Source: Rufibacter glacialis (lineage in GTDB: Bacteria > Bacteroidota > Bacteroidia > Cytophagales > Hymenobacteraceae). From it: 64,000 nucleotides of DNA. Both the position numbers and the translations under genes were made by a program. The stretch covers positions 62,001 through 126,000 of the forward strand of contig NZ_VKKZ01000019.1 in assembly GCF_008271745.1 (NCBI RefSeq), given 5' to 3'. This document shows, piece after piece, positions 44,214-52,609 of this stretch; position 1 is the stretch's first letter; every line of letters begins with the position of its first letter. The notes under the pieces are model-generated. The model did not search any database. It was not told where the DNA came from and saw nothing but the letters and a program-made list of their open reading frames with translations.

Positions 44214-44369
44214 CCGTAGCGGCGTTACACGGTAACGCCGTGGTTCTATGAAACGAAGGCGTCTCCTCTAGGCAGGTAAGTTTTTTAACCCGCGAATTTT
44301 GGTTCCATGGTATTTTTGGCCGTGCGTTGCTGTGTGGAGCCACGGCGTTACAGTGTAACGCCGCTACGG
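44214..44369. repeat. Inverted pair of 32-bp GCGGCGTTACA elements (REPIN-like)
   Basis: The left arm (44214-44245) reads CCGTAGCGGCGTTACAC then GGTAACGCCGTGG. The right arm (44338-44369) is its reverse complement with two or three differences. Each arm is itself a hairpin, GGCGTTAC / GTAACGCC. The spacer is 92 bases. It lies in the 361-base gap between radC and the DUF1684 gene and is a different family from the element at 43168. Confidence 0.8.
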
Positions 44370-44373
44370 CTTC

Positions 44374-44405
44374 CGGGCCCTTTTACAGAAAACAAGCCCA
44401 AAACA
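44374..44405. repeat. Intergenic palindrome (family copy)
   Basis: CGGGCCCTTTTACAG then AAAACAAGCCCAAAACA. It directly follows the REPIN-like pair and is 70 bases from the radC stop. Confidence 0.5.
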
Positions 44406-44474
44406 AGGAGGATAGCCACTTTGCTGCAGCGGCTCTCCTCACAGAAAAAACAATCAACAACCGGCAATCAACAA

Positions 44475-45179
44475 TTAAAGCAAGTCCTCGTCGGCGAAGC
44501 TGTAGTAACTGCTGTCGGTGAAGATGAGGTGGTCCAGGATGGGCAGGTCTAAAACTTTTCCGGCTTCCTGTAGTTTCTTCGTCAGCGAGATGTCGGCGGC
44601 ACTGGGTTTAAGTTGGCCCGAGGGGTGGTTGTGCACCAATATAATAGCGCTGGCCAGGTTCTCCAGGGCGTGCTTGAAGATAAGCTTGGGGTCTGCCACG
44701 GTGCCGGCCACGCCGCCGCTGCTGATCTGGATCTTCTTCATGATAGTATTGGCCCGGTTGAGCAGGATGATCCAGAACTCTTCGTGGGGCAGGTCTAGGA
44801 GGTGCGGCCGCATGTAGTCGTAGATATCCGTGGAGCAGGTGATGCGGGTTTTCACGGCGGGGGCGGCCTCTTTGCGGCGGCGGCCCAGTTCCAGAGCACT
44901 CACAATGGAGATGGCCTTGGCTTCACCGATGCCTTTGTGCTTCTGCAGTTCCTTCACCGTGAGCCGCGCCAAGGCGTTCAGGTCATGGTCCACGGCGTTC
45001 AAAATAAGTTTGGCCACGTCAACGGCGCTGAGACTGGGCGTTCCGGACCCAATTAAAATTCCGATCAGTTCGGCATCTGAAAGGGCGGCGCGGCCTTTGA
45101 GCAGGAGTTTCTCCCGCGGGCGGTCTTCTTCGGCCCAAGATTTGATGGAAAGCGGAGCGGTGGCGTAGGCGGTAGACAT
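44475..45179 (-). CDS. radC: RadC-family JAB-domain protein
   Basis: The 234-residue protein has an N-terminal helix-hairpin-helix region (LQKHKGIGEAKAISIVSAL). A JAB/MPN metalloprotease-like domain follows, with VHNHPSGQLKPSAAD giving His183, His185 and Asp196 as metal ligands. The family is widely annotated as a DNA-repair protein, but that role is disputed and the substrate is unknown. Length and motifs are complete. It diverges from the metallophosphoesterase gene at 45329. Confidence 0.93.
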   Translation of the reverse strand: MSTAYATAPLSIKSWAEEDRPREKLLLKGRAALSDAELIGILIGSGTPSLSAVDVAKLILNAVDHDLNALARLTVKELQKHKGIGEAKAISIVSALELGRRRKEAAPAVKTRITCSTDIYDYMRPHLLDLPHEEFWIILLNRANTIMKKIQISSGGVAGTVADPKLIFKHALENLASAIILVHNHPSGQLKPSAADISLTKKLQEAGKVLDLPILDHLIFTDSSYYSFADEDLL

Positions 45180-45294
45180 ACGTGATAAAGTATTTTATAA
45201 GATTTAGGATAAAAATTTCTTGTACAAGTGCTATGTCTCAGAAATAGTTCACCGGCTGCTTACAATTACACGTACATCCTGCGTTATGGAAAAT

Positions 45295-45302
45295 TAGCTT
45301 TG
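45295..45302 (+). promoter_or_regulatory. -7 box of the metallophosphoesterase gene
   Basis: TAGCTTTG is a perfect TAnnTTTG match, 26 bases before the start codon. No TTTG at the ideal upstream spacing. Confidence 0.5.
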
Positions 45303-45328
45303 CTTCCCTGAATTCTCTTTAAAGACAT

Positions 45329-46558
45329 ATGACCAGACTCCTCATCACCTTACTAATAGTTCTTCTTATAGATATCTATGTTTTCCAGGCCGTGCGTACC
45401 GTGGCGGCTTCTTTTGCCCCGGGGGCCAGAAAAGCCACCTATGTTATTTACTGGGCCATTAGCCTGTTCACGCTGGGTACGCTGCTGCTGGCCTTGCTCA
45501 CCAGAGGGTCGGCACCCAACCCGGCGCGCATGCAGGTGGCCAACGTGCTTTTCATCTTGTTCGTCTCCAAACTGGTAGTAGTGCTGTTCCTGTTCCTGGA
45601 TGACCTGGTACGCCTGGTGCAATGGGCATCCAATACCCTGCGCGGGCCCCAGAACCCTAAGTTTGACGCGTCACGGCACCGGTTCATGAGCCAGTTGGCG
45701 CTATTTATGGGAGCTTTGCCGTTCACGGCCCTTATCTGGGGCATGGTGAAAGGGGCCTATGATTACCAGGTGAAGAAAGTGACCCTCAAGTTCCCTAACC
45801 TGCCGCCAGCCTTTGACGGGTTCCGGCTGTTGCAGATCACCGACATGCACTCAGGCAGTTTCCACTCCGGGGAGCCGCTGGAGAAAGCGGTGGCCATCAT
45901 CAACAAACAAGCCGCTGATGTGGTGGTCTTCACCGGTGACATTGTGAACAACGTGGCCTCTGAGGTAGAGCCGTACGTTCCTACACTGGCCAAGATCAAG
46001 GCCCGGCACGGCGTGTTCTCCATTTTGGGCAACCATGACTACGGCGATTACGTGGCCTGGGAGAGCCGCGAGGCCCGCAACCGGAACCTGGACACCCTGA
46101 AAGACCACCACCGCCGCGCCGGCTGGGACCTGCTCCTGAACGAACACCGTGTGCTGGAGCGCGATGGGCAGCAGATCGCCTTGCTGGGGGTAGAGAACTG
46201 GGGGCACCGCATGAACTTCCCCAAGTACGGCATCTTGTCCAAGGCCTACGCCGGTACGGAGAAATACCCGGTCAAGATTCTGCTCTCGCATGACCCTTCG
46301 CACTGGGACGGCGAGGTGAACACCCAATACCCAGACATCGACCTTACCTTGTCTGGCCACACCCACGGCATGCAGTTTGGCGTGAACATACCCGGCTGGA
46401 AATGGAGCCCCGTGCAGTATGTGTACAAGCAGTGGGCGGGTCTTTACCGGAAAGGAAAGCAGTACCTGTATGTGAACGTAGGCCTGGGGTTCTTGGGCTA
46501 CCACGGCCGGGTGGGGTTCCTGCCAGAGATCACCGTCATTGAGTTCAAGAGAGGATAA
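45329..46558 (+). CDS. Membrane-anchored metallophosphoesterase (YkuE/YaeI-like)
   Basis: A 409-residue protein. The first 150 residues hold about four membrane segments. The phosphoesterase domain follows with all metal-ligand blocks: LQITDMHSGSF, VFTGDIVNN, ILGNHDYGDY, LLSHDPSHWD and LSGHTHGMQFG. The closest recognised relatives act on lipid-linked substrates such as UDP-diacylglucosamine-type lipids, but the exact substrate is not evident. A single-gene unit with its own promoter and a terminator. Confidence 0.9.
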   Translation: MTRLLITLLIVLLIDIYVFQAVRTVAASFAPGARKATYVIYWAISLFTLGTLLLALLTRGSAPNPARMQVANVLFILFVSKLVVVLFLFLDDLVRLVQWASNTLRGPQNPKFDASRHRFMSQLALFMGALPFTALIWGMVKGAYDYQVKKVTLKFPNLPPAFDGFRLLQITDMHSGSFHSGEPLEKAVAIINKQAADVVVFTGDIVNNVASEVEPYVPTLAKIKARHGVFSILGNHDYGDYVAWESREARNRNLDTLKDHHRRAGWDLLLNEHRVLERDGQQIALLGVENWGHRMNFPKYGILSKAYAGTEKYPVKILLSHDPSHWDGEVNTQYPDIDLTLSGHTHGMQFGVNIPGWKWSPVQYVYKQWAGLYRKGKQYLYVNVGLGFLGYHGRVGFLPEITVIEFKRG

Positions 46559-46610
46559 AACCTTTTAGCAGGACCGAAATTATTTTTGGCCCTGTTTTTG
46601 GGTGGAGTAC

Positions 46611-46660
46611 AATTCCTGATTATAGCTTGTTTTGCTTAAAACGGGCTGTAATCAGGAATT
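46611..46660 (+). terminator. Terminator after the metallophosphoesterase gene
   Basis: AATTCCTGATTA (46611-46622) pairs with TAATCAGGAATT (46649-46660), with AGC/GCT continuing inside. A T-run follows. Confidence 0.85.
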
Positions 46661-46815
46661 TTTTGGTTTTAGGGCTGAATTATGGAAATGGAGGGTAGAT
46701 AGTCGGTCTTGGTTATGTGCAATCAGTGGGAAACCTGGTTTCCTGGGTGCCGTACAAAGGCAGGAACACGCTAAGTTCCTTGGCGCCAGTTGTTCCACTA
46801 AGAAAGAAGACTACT

Positions 46816-47628
46816 ATGAAAAAGCAGATGTTGATGATCATGGCGGCCGGAGCCTTGGCTTTTACCGCTTGCCGCGAAGACGCCGGCACCTCCACTGAAA
46901 CGCAGGAAAACGATAGCAGCACCCCAGACAACGCCGCCGGGGAAACCAATGATTCTTCCACCGTTTATAACTATGAGCAGGAATCTCGGGAAAGAGCCAA
47001 CCGCATGTCTTCCCAGATCTCGCAGGACCTGAAGCTGGACGAGGCAACCAAGGCGCGCATCAGTACGGTGATGTACAACCGGGCCCGCATGATGAACGAG
47101 CTGGAAACCCGCTACAGCAGCACCAACCGGAGCGCCGGGATGGCCGCTGACAGCCAAAGCACCATGAGCGAAGACCTGCTGGTAGAAGACGATACCATGA
47201 TGGACAGCAGCATGGCCGTGCAAAGCCCTGCCATGAAAGTGACGGGTTACCCCGAAGACTATCCTACTCAATACTACAGTGAGCTGGAGACCATCAACTC
47301 TAACGTAGACCTGGAAGTGAAAGGTTTTTTAACGCCGGAGCAGTTTAGGATGTATGAGGCCAACCGCCAGAAATACTACAGCGGCGAAGCCAAATACAAA
47401 GCCCAGGACGGTTCTAAGCTGAAGGTGGAAGGGGATGAGGCCAAGCTGAAATCCGGTGACACCAAAGTGAAAAGGGACGGTGATGAGACCAAGCTCAAGA
47501 CCGATAACATAAAAGTGAAGAAAGAACCAGGTGAGTCTAAGATCAAGACCGATGACACCAAGTTGAAACGTGAGAAAGGCGAGGTTAAATACAAGTCTGG
47601 AGACACTAAAATAAAACTGGAGAACTAA
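46816..47628 (+). CDS. Lipoprotein with a lysine-rich 16-residue repeat tail (unknown function)
   Basis: The ATG at 46816 gives a lipoprotein signal (MKKQMLMIMAAGALAFTAC); upstream in-frame starts would not. The 270-residue protein has an acidic Ser/Thr linker, a helical segment (about 60-150, QISQDLKLDEATKARI) and a C-terminal repeat region (193-270). The repeats are 16 residues long, such as LKSGDTKVKRDGDETK and IKTDDTKLKREKGEVK, with Lys at nearly every second position in the strands. This predicts a regular beta structure with a basic face. No family recognised. Confidence 0.8.
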   Translation: MKKQMLMIMAAGALAFTACREDAGTSTETQENDSSTPDNAAGETNDSSTVYNYEQESRERANRMSSQISQDLKLDEATKARISTVMYNRARMMNELETRYSSTNRSAGMAADSQSTMSEDLLVEDDTMMDSSMAVQSPAMKVTGYPEDYPTQYYSELETINSNVDLEVKGFLTPEQFRMYEANRQKYYSGEAKYKAQDGSKLKVEGDEAKLKSGDTKVKRDGDETKLKTDNIKVKKEPGESKIKTDDTKLKREKGEVKYKSGDTKIKLEN

Positions 47629-47648
47629 CCGTTCTCTCAGTATCTTTG

Positions 47649-47681
47649 AAAGGCTTGCCCGTTAGAAAGGCAAGCCTTTTT
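47649..47681 (+). terminator. Terminator after the lysine-repeat lipoprotein
   Basis: AAAGGCTTGCC / GGCAAGCCTTT with a short loop and five T residues, 20 bases after the stop. Confidence 0.9.
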
Positions 47682-47708
47682 CTTTGCATGTTCGGCCATT
47701 TGTCATCT

Positions 47709-48398
47709 ATGGGTAAGCGTTTCTGCTTTTTGATCTTTTTCTTGTCAGGTCTGCTGGGGGTACCCAGGGCCATCGCCCAGACTTCTGGGCACAGTATCTG
47801 GGTCAGCGGCCAGGTACTGCGGGAAGATACCAAAGCGCCCATTGCCGGGGTGTCAGTGTACCTGAAAAGCAGCGGGCAGGGGCTGGCCACCAACGCGCAG
47901 GGCGCCTTCAGAATCCAGATGGCTTCCTCAGACACGCTCGTGTTCCGGGCGCTGGGGTTCAGGCAGAAAGAGTACGTGCCCTCGCTGCGCAGCGTCACCG
48001 AGTTGCGGATCAATATTCTGCTGCAGGAGGAAAGCGTGCAGCTGCGCGAGGTGAAGGTGTCACCCATGTCACCGGAGAAAGTAGACCGGGTGCTGCGCAA
48101 CATGAAGCCCCGACCGGCTCCGCCCAAACCCCGCATGAACGTGACCGTGCCGCGCATCCTTATTCCGCCGGGGCCGCCCGCGCCGCCAGACATCATCACC
48201 AGCCCCTTGACCTTTCTGTATGAGCAGTTCTCCAAAGAAGGCCGGCAGCGCACCCGGGTGTCTAAGCTCATGGAAGAGCGTGAGCGCCAGAAAGAACTGG
48301 AGCGGATCATGATCCGGCAAGACTCTGTGCGGCAGGCGCGCCTGCGCTATAACCGTTTCTTCAGAGATACCACCAGTTTCTTTGATCCGCGCTGGTAA
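47709..48398 (+). CDS. Secreted protein with a CarboxypepD_reg-like domain
   Basis: The ATG at 47709 starts a signal peptide (MGKRFCFLIFFLSGLLGVP...AIAQ); the longer reading starting at 47646 overlaps the terminator. Residues 35-115 form a carboxypeptidase-regulatory-like beta sandwich (VSGQVLREDTKAPIAGVSVY, TNAQGAFRIQ, RALGFRQKEY). The remainder is Pro- and Arg-rich (PRPAPPKPRMN) and ends in a charged helix (EERERQKELERIM). It resembles the N-terminal part of SusC proteins without a barrel. Function unknown. Confidence 0.75.
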   Translation: MGKRFCFLIFFLSGLLGVPRAIAQTSGHSIWVSGQVLREDTKAPIAGVSVYLKSSGQGLATNAQGAFRIQMASSDTLVFRALGFRQKEYVPSLRSVTELRINILLQEESVQLREVKVSPMSPEKVDRVLRNMKPRPAPPKPRMNVTVPRILIPPGPPAPPDIITSPLTFLYEQFSKEGRQRTRVSKLMEERERQKELERIMIRQDSVRQARLRYNRFFRDTTSFFDPRW

Positions 48399-48435
48399 GG
48401 GGCCGGCCTTTCTCCCTCGGTCTTAAAATTTTAGT

Positions 48436-48443
48436 TACCTTTG
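48436..48443 (+). promoter_or_regulatory. -7 box upstream of the cystathionine-synthase-like gene
   Basis: TACCTTTG matches TAnnTTTG, 37 bases before the ATG at 48481. Confidence 0.5.
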
Positions 48444-48480
48444 CGCCTGATTCTAAGAGTCAATAACCAAGACACGAAGT

Positions 48481-49461
48481 ATGTATTTCAACAATATCAT
48501 TGAAGCCATTGGCAACACGCCCCTGGTGAAGCTGAACAGCGTCACAGACGGCGTAAAGGCCACGGTACTAGCCAAGGTAGAGTATTTCAACCCCGGCAAC
48601 TCGGTTAAAGACCGCATGGCCCTGCGCATGGTGGAAGACGCCGAGAAAGCGGGCATCCTGAAGCCGGGCGGTACCATCATTGAGGGAACCTCCGGCAATA
48701 CCGGCATGGGGCTGGCCCTGGCCGCCATCGCCAAAGGCTACAAGTGCATCTTCACCATGTCTGACAAGCAGAGCCCGGAGAAGATCAACATATTGAAGGC
48801 GGTAGGCGCCGAAGTGGTGGTTTGCCCCACCAACGTGGCTCCGGAGCACCCGGATTCCTACTATTCAGTTGCCAAGCGCCTGAACCAGGAGATCCCCAAC
48901 TCGTTCTACCCCAACCAGTACGACAACCTTTCCAACACCGCCGCCCACTATGACACCAGCGGCCCTGAGATCTGGAAACAGACCGACGGGAAGATCACCT
49001 GCTTCGCCTCTGGCGTAGGCACCGGCGGTACCATCTGCGGCATCTCCAAATACCTCAAAGAGCAGAAGGCAGACCTGAAAGTAGTGGGCATTGACACCTA
49101 CGGTTCGGTGTTCAAGAAATACAAAGAGACCGGCGTCTTTGACGAGGAAGAGATCTATCCGTATGCCACAGAGGGCATTGGCGAAGACATCCTGCCTAAG
49201 AACGTGAACTTTGATTTGATAGACACTTTCATCAAAGTAACCGATAAAGACGGGGCCCTCATGACCCGCCGCCTGGCCAAAGAGGAAGGCTTGTTTGTGG
49301 GCTGGTCCTGCGGATCTGCGGTACACGGCGCCCTGGAATACGCCCGTGAGCACCTCACGGAGAAGGATACGCTGGTGGTGGTGTTGCCAGACCACGGAAC
49401 CCGCTACCTGGGCAAGATCTACAATGATGACTGGATGCGCGCCCAAGGCTACCTTGACTAA
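48481..49461 (+). CDS. PLP-dependent cysteine/cystathionine synthase-like enzyme
   Basis: The 326-residue type-II PLP enzyme has IGNTPLVKL at the N-terminus and PGNSVKDRMAL with the PLP-binding Lys. It also has EGTSGNTGMGLAL (phosphate loop), GVGTGGTICGI, and a cofactor-ring Ser in WSCGSAVHG. It is the catalytic core of cystathionine beta-synthase or O-acetylserine sulfhydrylase and lacks the CBS regulatory pair. The segment after the SGNTG loop (TMSDKQSPEKINILKAVGAE) is closer to CBS-type proteins. It could form cysteine or cystathionine; substrate not decided. Confidence 0.9.
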   Translation: MYFNNIIEAIGNTPLVKLNSVTDGVKATVLAKVEYFNPGNSVKDRMALRMVEDAEKAGILKPGGTIIEGTSGNTGMGLALAAIAKGYKCIFTMSDKQSPEKINILKAVGAEVVVCPTNVAPEHPDSYYSVAKRLNQEIPNSFYPNQYDNLSNTAAHYDTSGPEIWKQTDGKITCFASGVGTGGTICGISKYLKEQKADLKVVGIDTYGSVFKKYKETGVFDEEEIYPYATEGIGEDILPKNVNFDLIDTFIKVTDKDGALMTRRLAKEEGLFVGWSCGSAVHGALEYAREHLTEKDTLVVVLPDHGTRYLGKIYNDDWMRAQGYLD

Positions 49462-49467
49462 ACACTT

Positions 49468-49506
49468 CGTTTTAGAGGTGGTTTTCCTGAAACAGACCCT
49501 AAACGG
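49468..49506. repeat. Intergenic ~38-bp imperfect palindrome (family copy)
   Basis: CGTTTTAGAGGTGGTTTTCC then TGAAACAGACCCTAAACGG. It begins 7 bases after the stop of the PLP enzyme and overlaps its terminator. Confidence 0.6.
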
Positions 49507-49535
49507 CCACCTGTCTTTCTGAGCAGGTGGCCGTT
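49502..49535 (+). terminator. Terminator after the PLP enzyme
   Basis: AACGGCCACCTG / CAGGTGGCCGTT, a perfect 12-bp stem with a 10-base loop, followed by CAGTTTT. Confidence 0.85.
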
Positions 49536-49652
49536 CAGTTTTAGCCTTGTGTATAATTTTGTGGGAAACTAGGAAGGAAACGGCGCTAAACGTAGTAACA
49601 TTGTAGGCCAAGGGGCCGTTTTAATGCTAATTAACTTCTCAAGACCAGTGCT

Positions 49653-50927
49653 TTGCTTCTCCACCAGATCTCTTTCCTTTTAAATGCTGGAATACCGGCG
49701 GCGCCTTCAGGCCCAGGCGGCTTGTTTCTGGTGAGTGAGTTGCTGGTAGTCACGGCCTATCTGGCGGTGGCGGGCATCTTGTTCTACCTGGCCCTGAAGC
49801 GCGATGAACGCGAGCGCAAGCTGGTGCTGGTGCTGTTCGGGGTGGTGGCGCTCATGGGTGGAGCGGTACACCTGCTCAATTTCTGGGGTTTCTCCACCCG
49901 CAATGAACTCATCCTGGGCCTTCGGCTGGTGTTTGGCCTGCTGGCCATAGGGGCGGCTTTTCTCCTGTTCAGGGCAATTCCGGGGCTCCTGGCCATCCCA
50001 AGCCAGCGGCAGCTCCAGAAAACAAACCAGGAACTAAGGGGGCAGATACAGGAACGGGAGCGGGCAGAGGCCGCCTTGCGGGAAACCCAGATAGAACTGG
50101 AGGACCGCGTGCAGAAGCGCAGTGCCCAGGCCATTATGGCCAACCGGGAACTGGAACGCGAGATAGAAAACCGCAAGAGCGCTGAAAAGCAGCTGATTTC
50201 CAAAAACTACGAGCTAATCAAGAAAAACGCGGACCTGGATGACTTTGTCTATTACGCCTCCCGTGACCTGAAAGCCCCGGTGCTGAACGTGTCTGGGCTG
50301 GTAGAGGCCATCCGGGAGGAATTGCCCACGAATAACCAGGAGCTGGCCCAGTTGTTCGCCCGCCTGGATGATTCGGTGTCCAGCATCCACCGCAAGCTGA
50401 ACAACCTCACCGAGGTGAGCCGGATCCAGAAACCCCTGGAAGCGGACCAACTGGAGATGGTCTCCTTCGCCACGGCGCTGGCCATGGTGCAGGAGCGCAT
50501 GCCAGAACCCCTGAAAATAGCAGGCGCAGAGGTGAAGGCTGATTTCTCGGCGGCGCCGGAGGTCTTCTTCTCCAGAGACAACCTGCTCAGCCTGCTCACC
50601 AACCTGCTTTCAAATTCCATTAAATACCGCGATTCTGAGCGGCCTTTGCGCATTACCCTCACCACCCGGTTGCAGGATCCTTACCTGGTACTGGAAGTGC
50701 AGGACAACGGCATGGGCATAGACCTGGAGCAATACGGGAACCACCTGTTCTCCTTGTTCAGGCGGTTCCATGACCACGTAGAGGGCAGCGGAGTAGGGCT
50801 TTATATCATTAAACGCATCATGGACAACAACCGCGGGAAAGTGGAGGTGCAGAGTGTGCTGGGCGAAGGCACCACGTTCCTGCTGTATTTTTTGAACCAT
50901 GACCAAGACACCGGAGCACGGGTATGA
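49653..50927 (+). CDS. Histidine-kinase-like protein with Arg at the phospho-acceptor position
   Basis: The reading frame opens at a TTG (49653); no in-frame ATG precedes the membrane segments. About residues 25-110 hold three membrane helices, and 115-195 a coiled coil. The dimerisation region reads FVYYASRDLKAPVLNV; Arg204 (codon CGT, 50262-50264) stands where family members have the phosphorylated His (ASHDLKAP). The ATPase domain looks complete: LLTNLLSNSIKY (N box), DNGMGID and GSGVGLYIIK. It overlaps the response-regulator gene by 4 bases. It may be a pseudokinase or be phosphorylated elsewhere; a sequencing change of one base is also possible. Confidence 0.85.
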   Translation: MLLHQISFLLNAGIPAAPSGPGGLFLVSELLVVTAYLAVAGILFYLALKRDERERKLVLVLFGVVALMGGAVHLLNFWGFSTRNELILGLRLVFGLLAIGAAFLLFRAIPGLLAIPSQRQLQKTNQELRGQIQERERAEAALRETQIELEDRVQKRSAQAIMANRELEREIENRKSAEKQLISKNYELIKKNADLDDFVYYASRDLKAPVLNVSGLVEAIREELPTNNQELAQLFARLDDSVSSIHRKLNNLTEVSRIQKPLEADQLEMVSFATALAMVQERMPEPLKIAGAEVKADFSAAPEVFFSRDNLLSLLTNLLSNSIKYRDSERPLRITLTTRLQDPYLVLEVQDNGMGIDLEQYGNHLFSLFRRFHDHVEGSGVGLYIIKRIMDNNRGKVEVQSVLGEGTTFLLYFLNHDQDTGARV

Positions 50928-51355
50928 AAAAACTTAGGGGCATTTTGCTCATTGACGACGACGACACCAACAACTTCCTGAACCACCGCCTGCTGAACCG
51001 GATGCAGATCACGGACCGCATCAAGGAATTCCGCAACGGCAAGCAGGCCTTTGACTACCTCTACAACATCAGTGAAGGGCACGTAGACCTGTCTAACCCA
51101 GAGTATTTCAAGCCTTCCCTCATTCTCCTGGACATCAACATGCCCGTGATGGACGGCTTTGAGTTTCTGGCCCTGTTTGAGAAATTAGACGCAAAATTCC
51201 TGGAAGATGTGGTGCTGGCGCTACTCACTACCTCTGAGCACGGCCAAGACACGGAGCGTGCCGCCGCCAGCGGTATCCCGTACCTCATCAAACCGCTCAC
51301 CGCCGAGAAAGTACAGGAACTGCTGGAGCGGCATGTGCCGGAAACCGAGGGTTAA
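50924..51355 (+). CDS. CheY-like single-domain response regulator
   Basis: The 143-residue receiver protein has the acidic pocket IDDDD at 10-14, phospho-acceptor Asp70 in LILLDINMPVMDG, the Thr/Ser in ALLTTSEH and the Lys in YLIKPLT. There is no output domain, so it would work through protein interaction. The ATG overlaps the kinase stop (ATGA, four bases), which indicates translational coupling. The partner kinase lacks the usual His. Confidence 0.93.
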   Translation: MKKLRGILLIDDDDTNNFLNHRLLNRMQITDRIKEFRNGKQAFDYLYNISEGHVDLSNPEYFKPSLILLDINMPVMDGFEFLALFEKLDAKFLEDVVLALLTTSEHGQDTERAAASGIPYLIKPLTAEKVQELLERHVPETEG

Positions 51356-51399
51356 CCCATCTGGTCAGGGCGCCTTCCGGTGATTCAGGAAAAGTGATT

Positions 51400-51465
51400 A
51401 AAAGGGGAACCAGCATTCTCAGGGCAGATTCTAGGATCTGCCCTGAGAATGCTGGTTCCCCTTTT
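51400..51465. terminator. Bidirectional terminator, perfect 30-bp arms
   Basis: Arms 51400-51429 and 51436-51465 are exact complements around TCTAGG. The stem starts with AAAAGGGG and ends CCCCTTTT, so T-runs occur on both strands. It lies between the convergent response regulator and TauE/SafE genes. Confidence 0.92.
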
Positions 51466-51481
51466 TTGTGAAACGGAAGGC

Positions 51482-52318
51482 TTAGAGCTGGTATTTCAGG
51501 AAGATGTGCACCATCACGCTTACGCCCGCCAGCATAAGGCCAATGCCAATGAGGCGCTCAGAAGACTGCTGGGTAGGCGAACTCTGTCCTTTCACGGCTT
51601 TCCCCAGCAAGGCGCCCACGGCAAAGGCCAGCATGAGCGGCAGGCTTTTGGTCCAGTCAATGTGGCCCAGCCAGTAGTGCGAGGATATGCCGGTGATGCT
51701 GGTGATGATGAGAATGAATAGGGACGTAGAGATGGCAATCTGCGACGGGATCTTGAAGACCCTGATCATGATGGGCGTTTGCAGGAAGCCTCCGCCTATG
51801 CCAAAGAGGCCCGCCACCGTGCCGGTGAACAACCCAAAGAAAGCCATCAGGCCTCCGTTGAGCCGGTAGGCCAGGTGCCGGGGGTGGTTCTTCCTGATAA
51901 AGGAGGTGGGCATGCGGTTGAGCCGGTACACCATGCCGCGCTTTTGCCTCTGCTTTTGCTTATACGTCGCCAGCATGTACACCCCCACCGCTGTCACAAA
52001 AACAGAGAACAGCACCTGCATTTGCAGCACCGGCATGAACGCCACCAGAAAAGCCCCCATCACGGTGCCCATCATGGCGGGGAACTGGAGCAGAGAGGCC
52101 ACCACGTAGTCAATGCTTTTCTCCCGGAAGTTAAAGATAGAGGCCACCAGAGAGGCCGGCAGCAAGGCTGACATGGCCGTGCCGATGGCTAATTCGATGG
52201 GAAATTGGAAGAAGATGATCAGGATAGGTACCATGAACACCCCGCCCCCAAAGCCAATGAGGGTTCCGAAAGTGCTGACCACAATCCCCGCCAAGAAAAG
52301 GAGTATCTCTGTTATCAA
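51482..52318 (-). CDS. TauE/SafE-family membrane transporter
   Basis: A 278-residue protein with about eight hydrophobic segments in two similar halves. The first half has STFGTLIGFGGGVFMVPIL, the second TGTVAGLFGIGGGFLQTPIM; this G-F/I-G-G-G-F repeat is the signature of the TauE/SafE (formerly DUF81) family. Members export sulfite, sulfoacetate or other organic anions. No neighbour gives a substrate. The gene is alone on the minus strand. Confidence 0.9.
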   Translation of the reverse strand: MITEILLFLAGIVVSTFGTLIGFGGGVFMVPILIIFFQFPIELAIGTAMSALLPASLVASIFNFREKSIDYVVASLLQFPAMMGTVMGAFLVAFMPVLQMQVLFSVFVTAVGVYMLATYKQKQRQKRGMVYRLNRMPTSFIRKNHPRHLAYRLNGGLMAFFGLFTGTVAGLFGIGGGFLQTPIMIRVFKIPSQIAISTSLFILIITSITGISSHYWLGHIDWTKSLPLMLAFAVGALLGKAVKGQSSPTQQSSERLIGIGLMLAGVSVMVHIFLKYQL

Positions 52319-52609
52319 GCCGCGCTGGTGCTAGGTGCCAAGGTACTGGAAATAGAAGTGATTGCCACTGTCAAACCACATGACTCTGCGGCTGGTCTGC
52401 CTTGTGCGCAAGGCCCGTTTCCGGCTTAAAAAAATGAATCTGTGGCAGAAAATAATACCGCTTCTTTACTTCTTACTGCTGGGCTCAGGAATGGTTGCTG
52501 CCGGAGGTGAAACCCAGTATTTTCACCGGGCTTCACTAGCTGGAAGAGAGATTGTAAAGACGAAATACCAAATCAGGCCCAATAGTAGGAGAACAGGCGG
52601 ATCCTTGGA
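52319..52609. other. Gap between ade and the TauE/SafE gene
   Basis: An ATG at 52434 opens a frame with a signal-like start (MNLWQKIIPLLYFLLLGSG), but it continues antisense through ade without a stop until 53039. It is probably chance or the remnant of a small secreted protein. Nothing else is seen. Confidence 0.4.
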
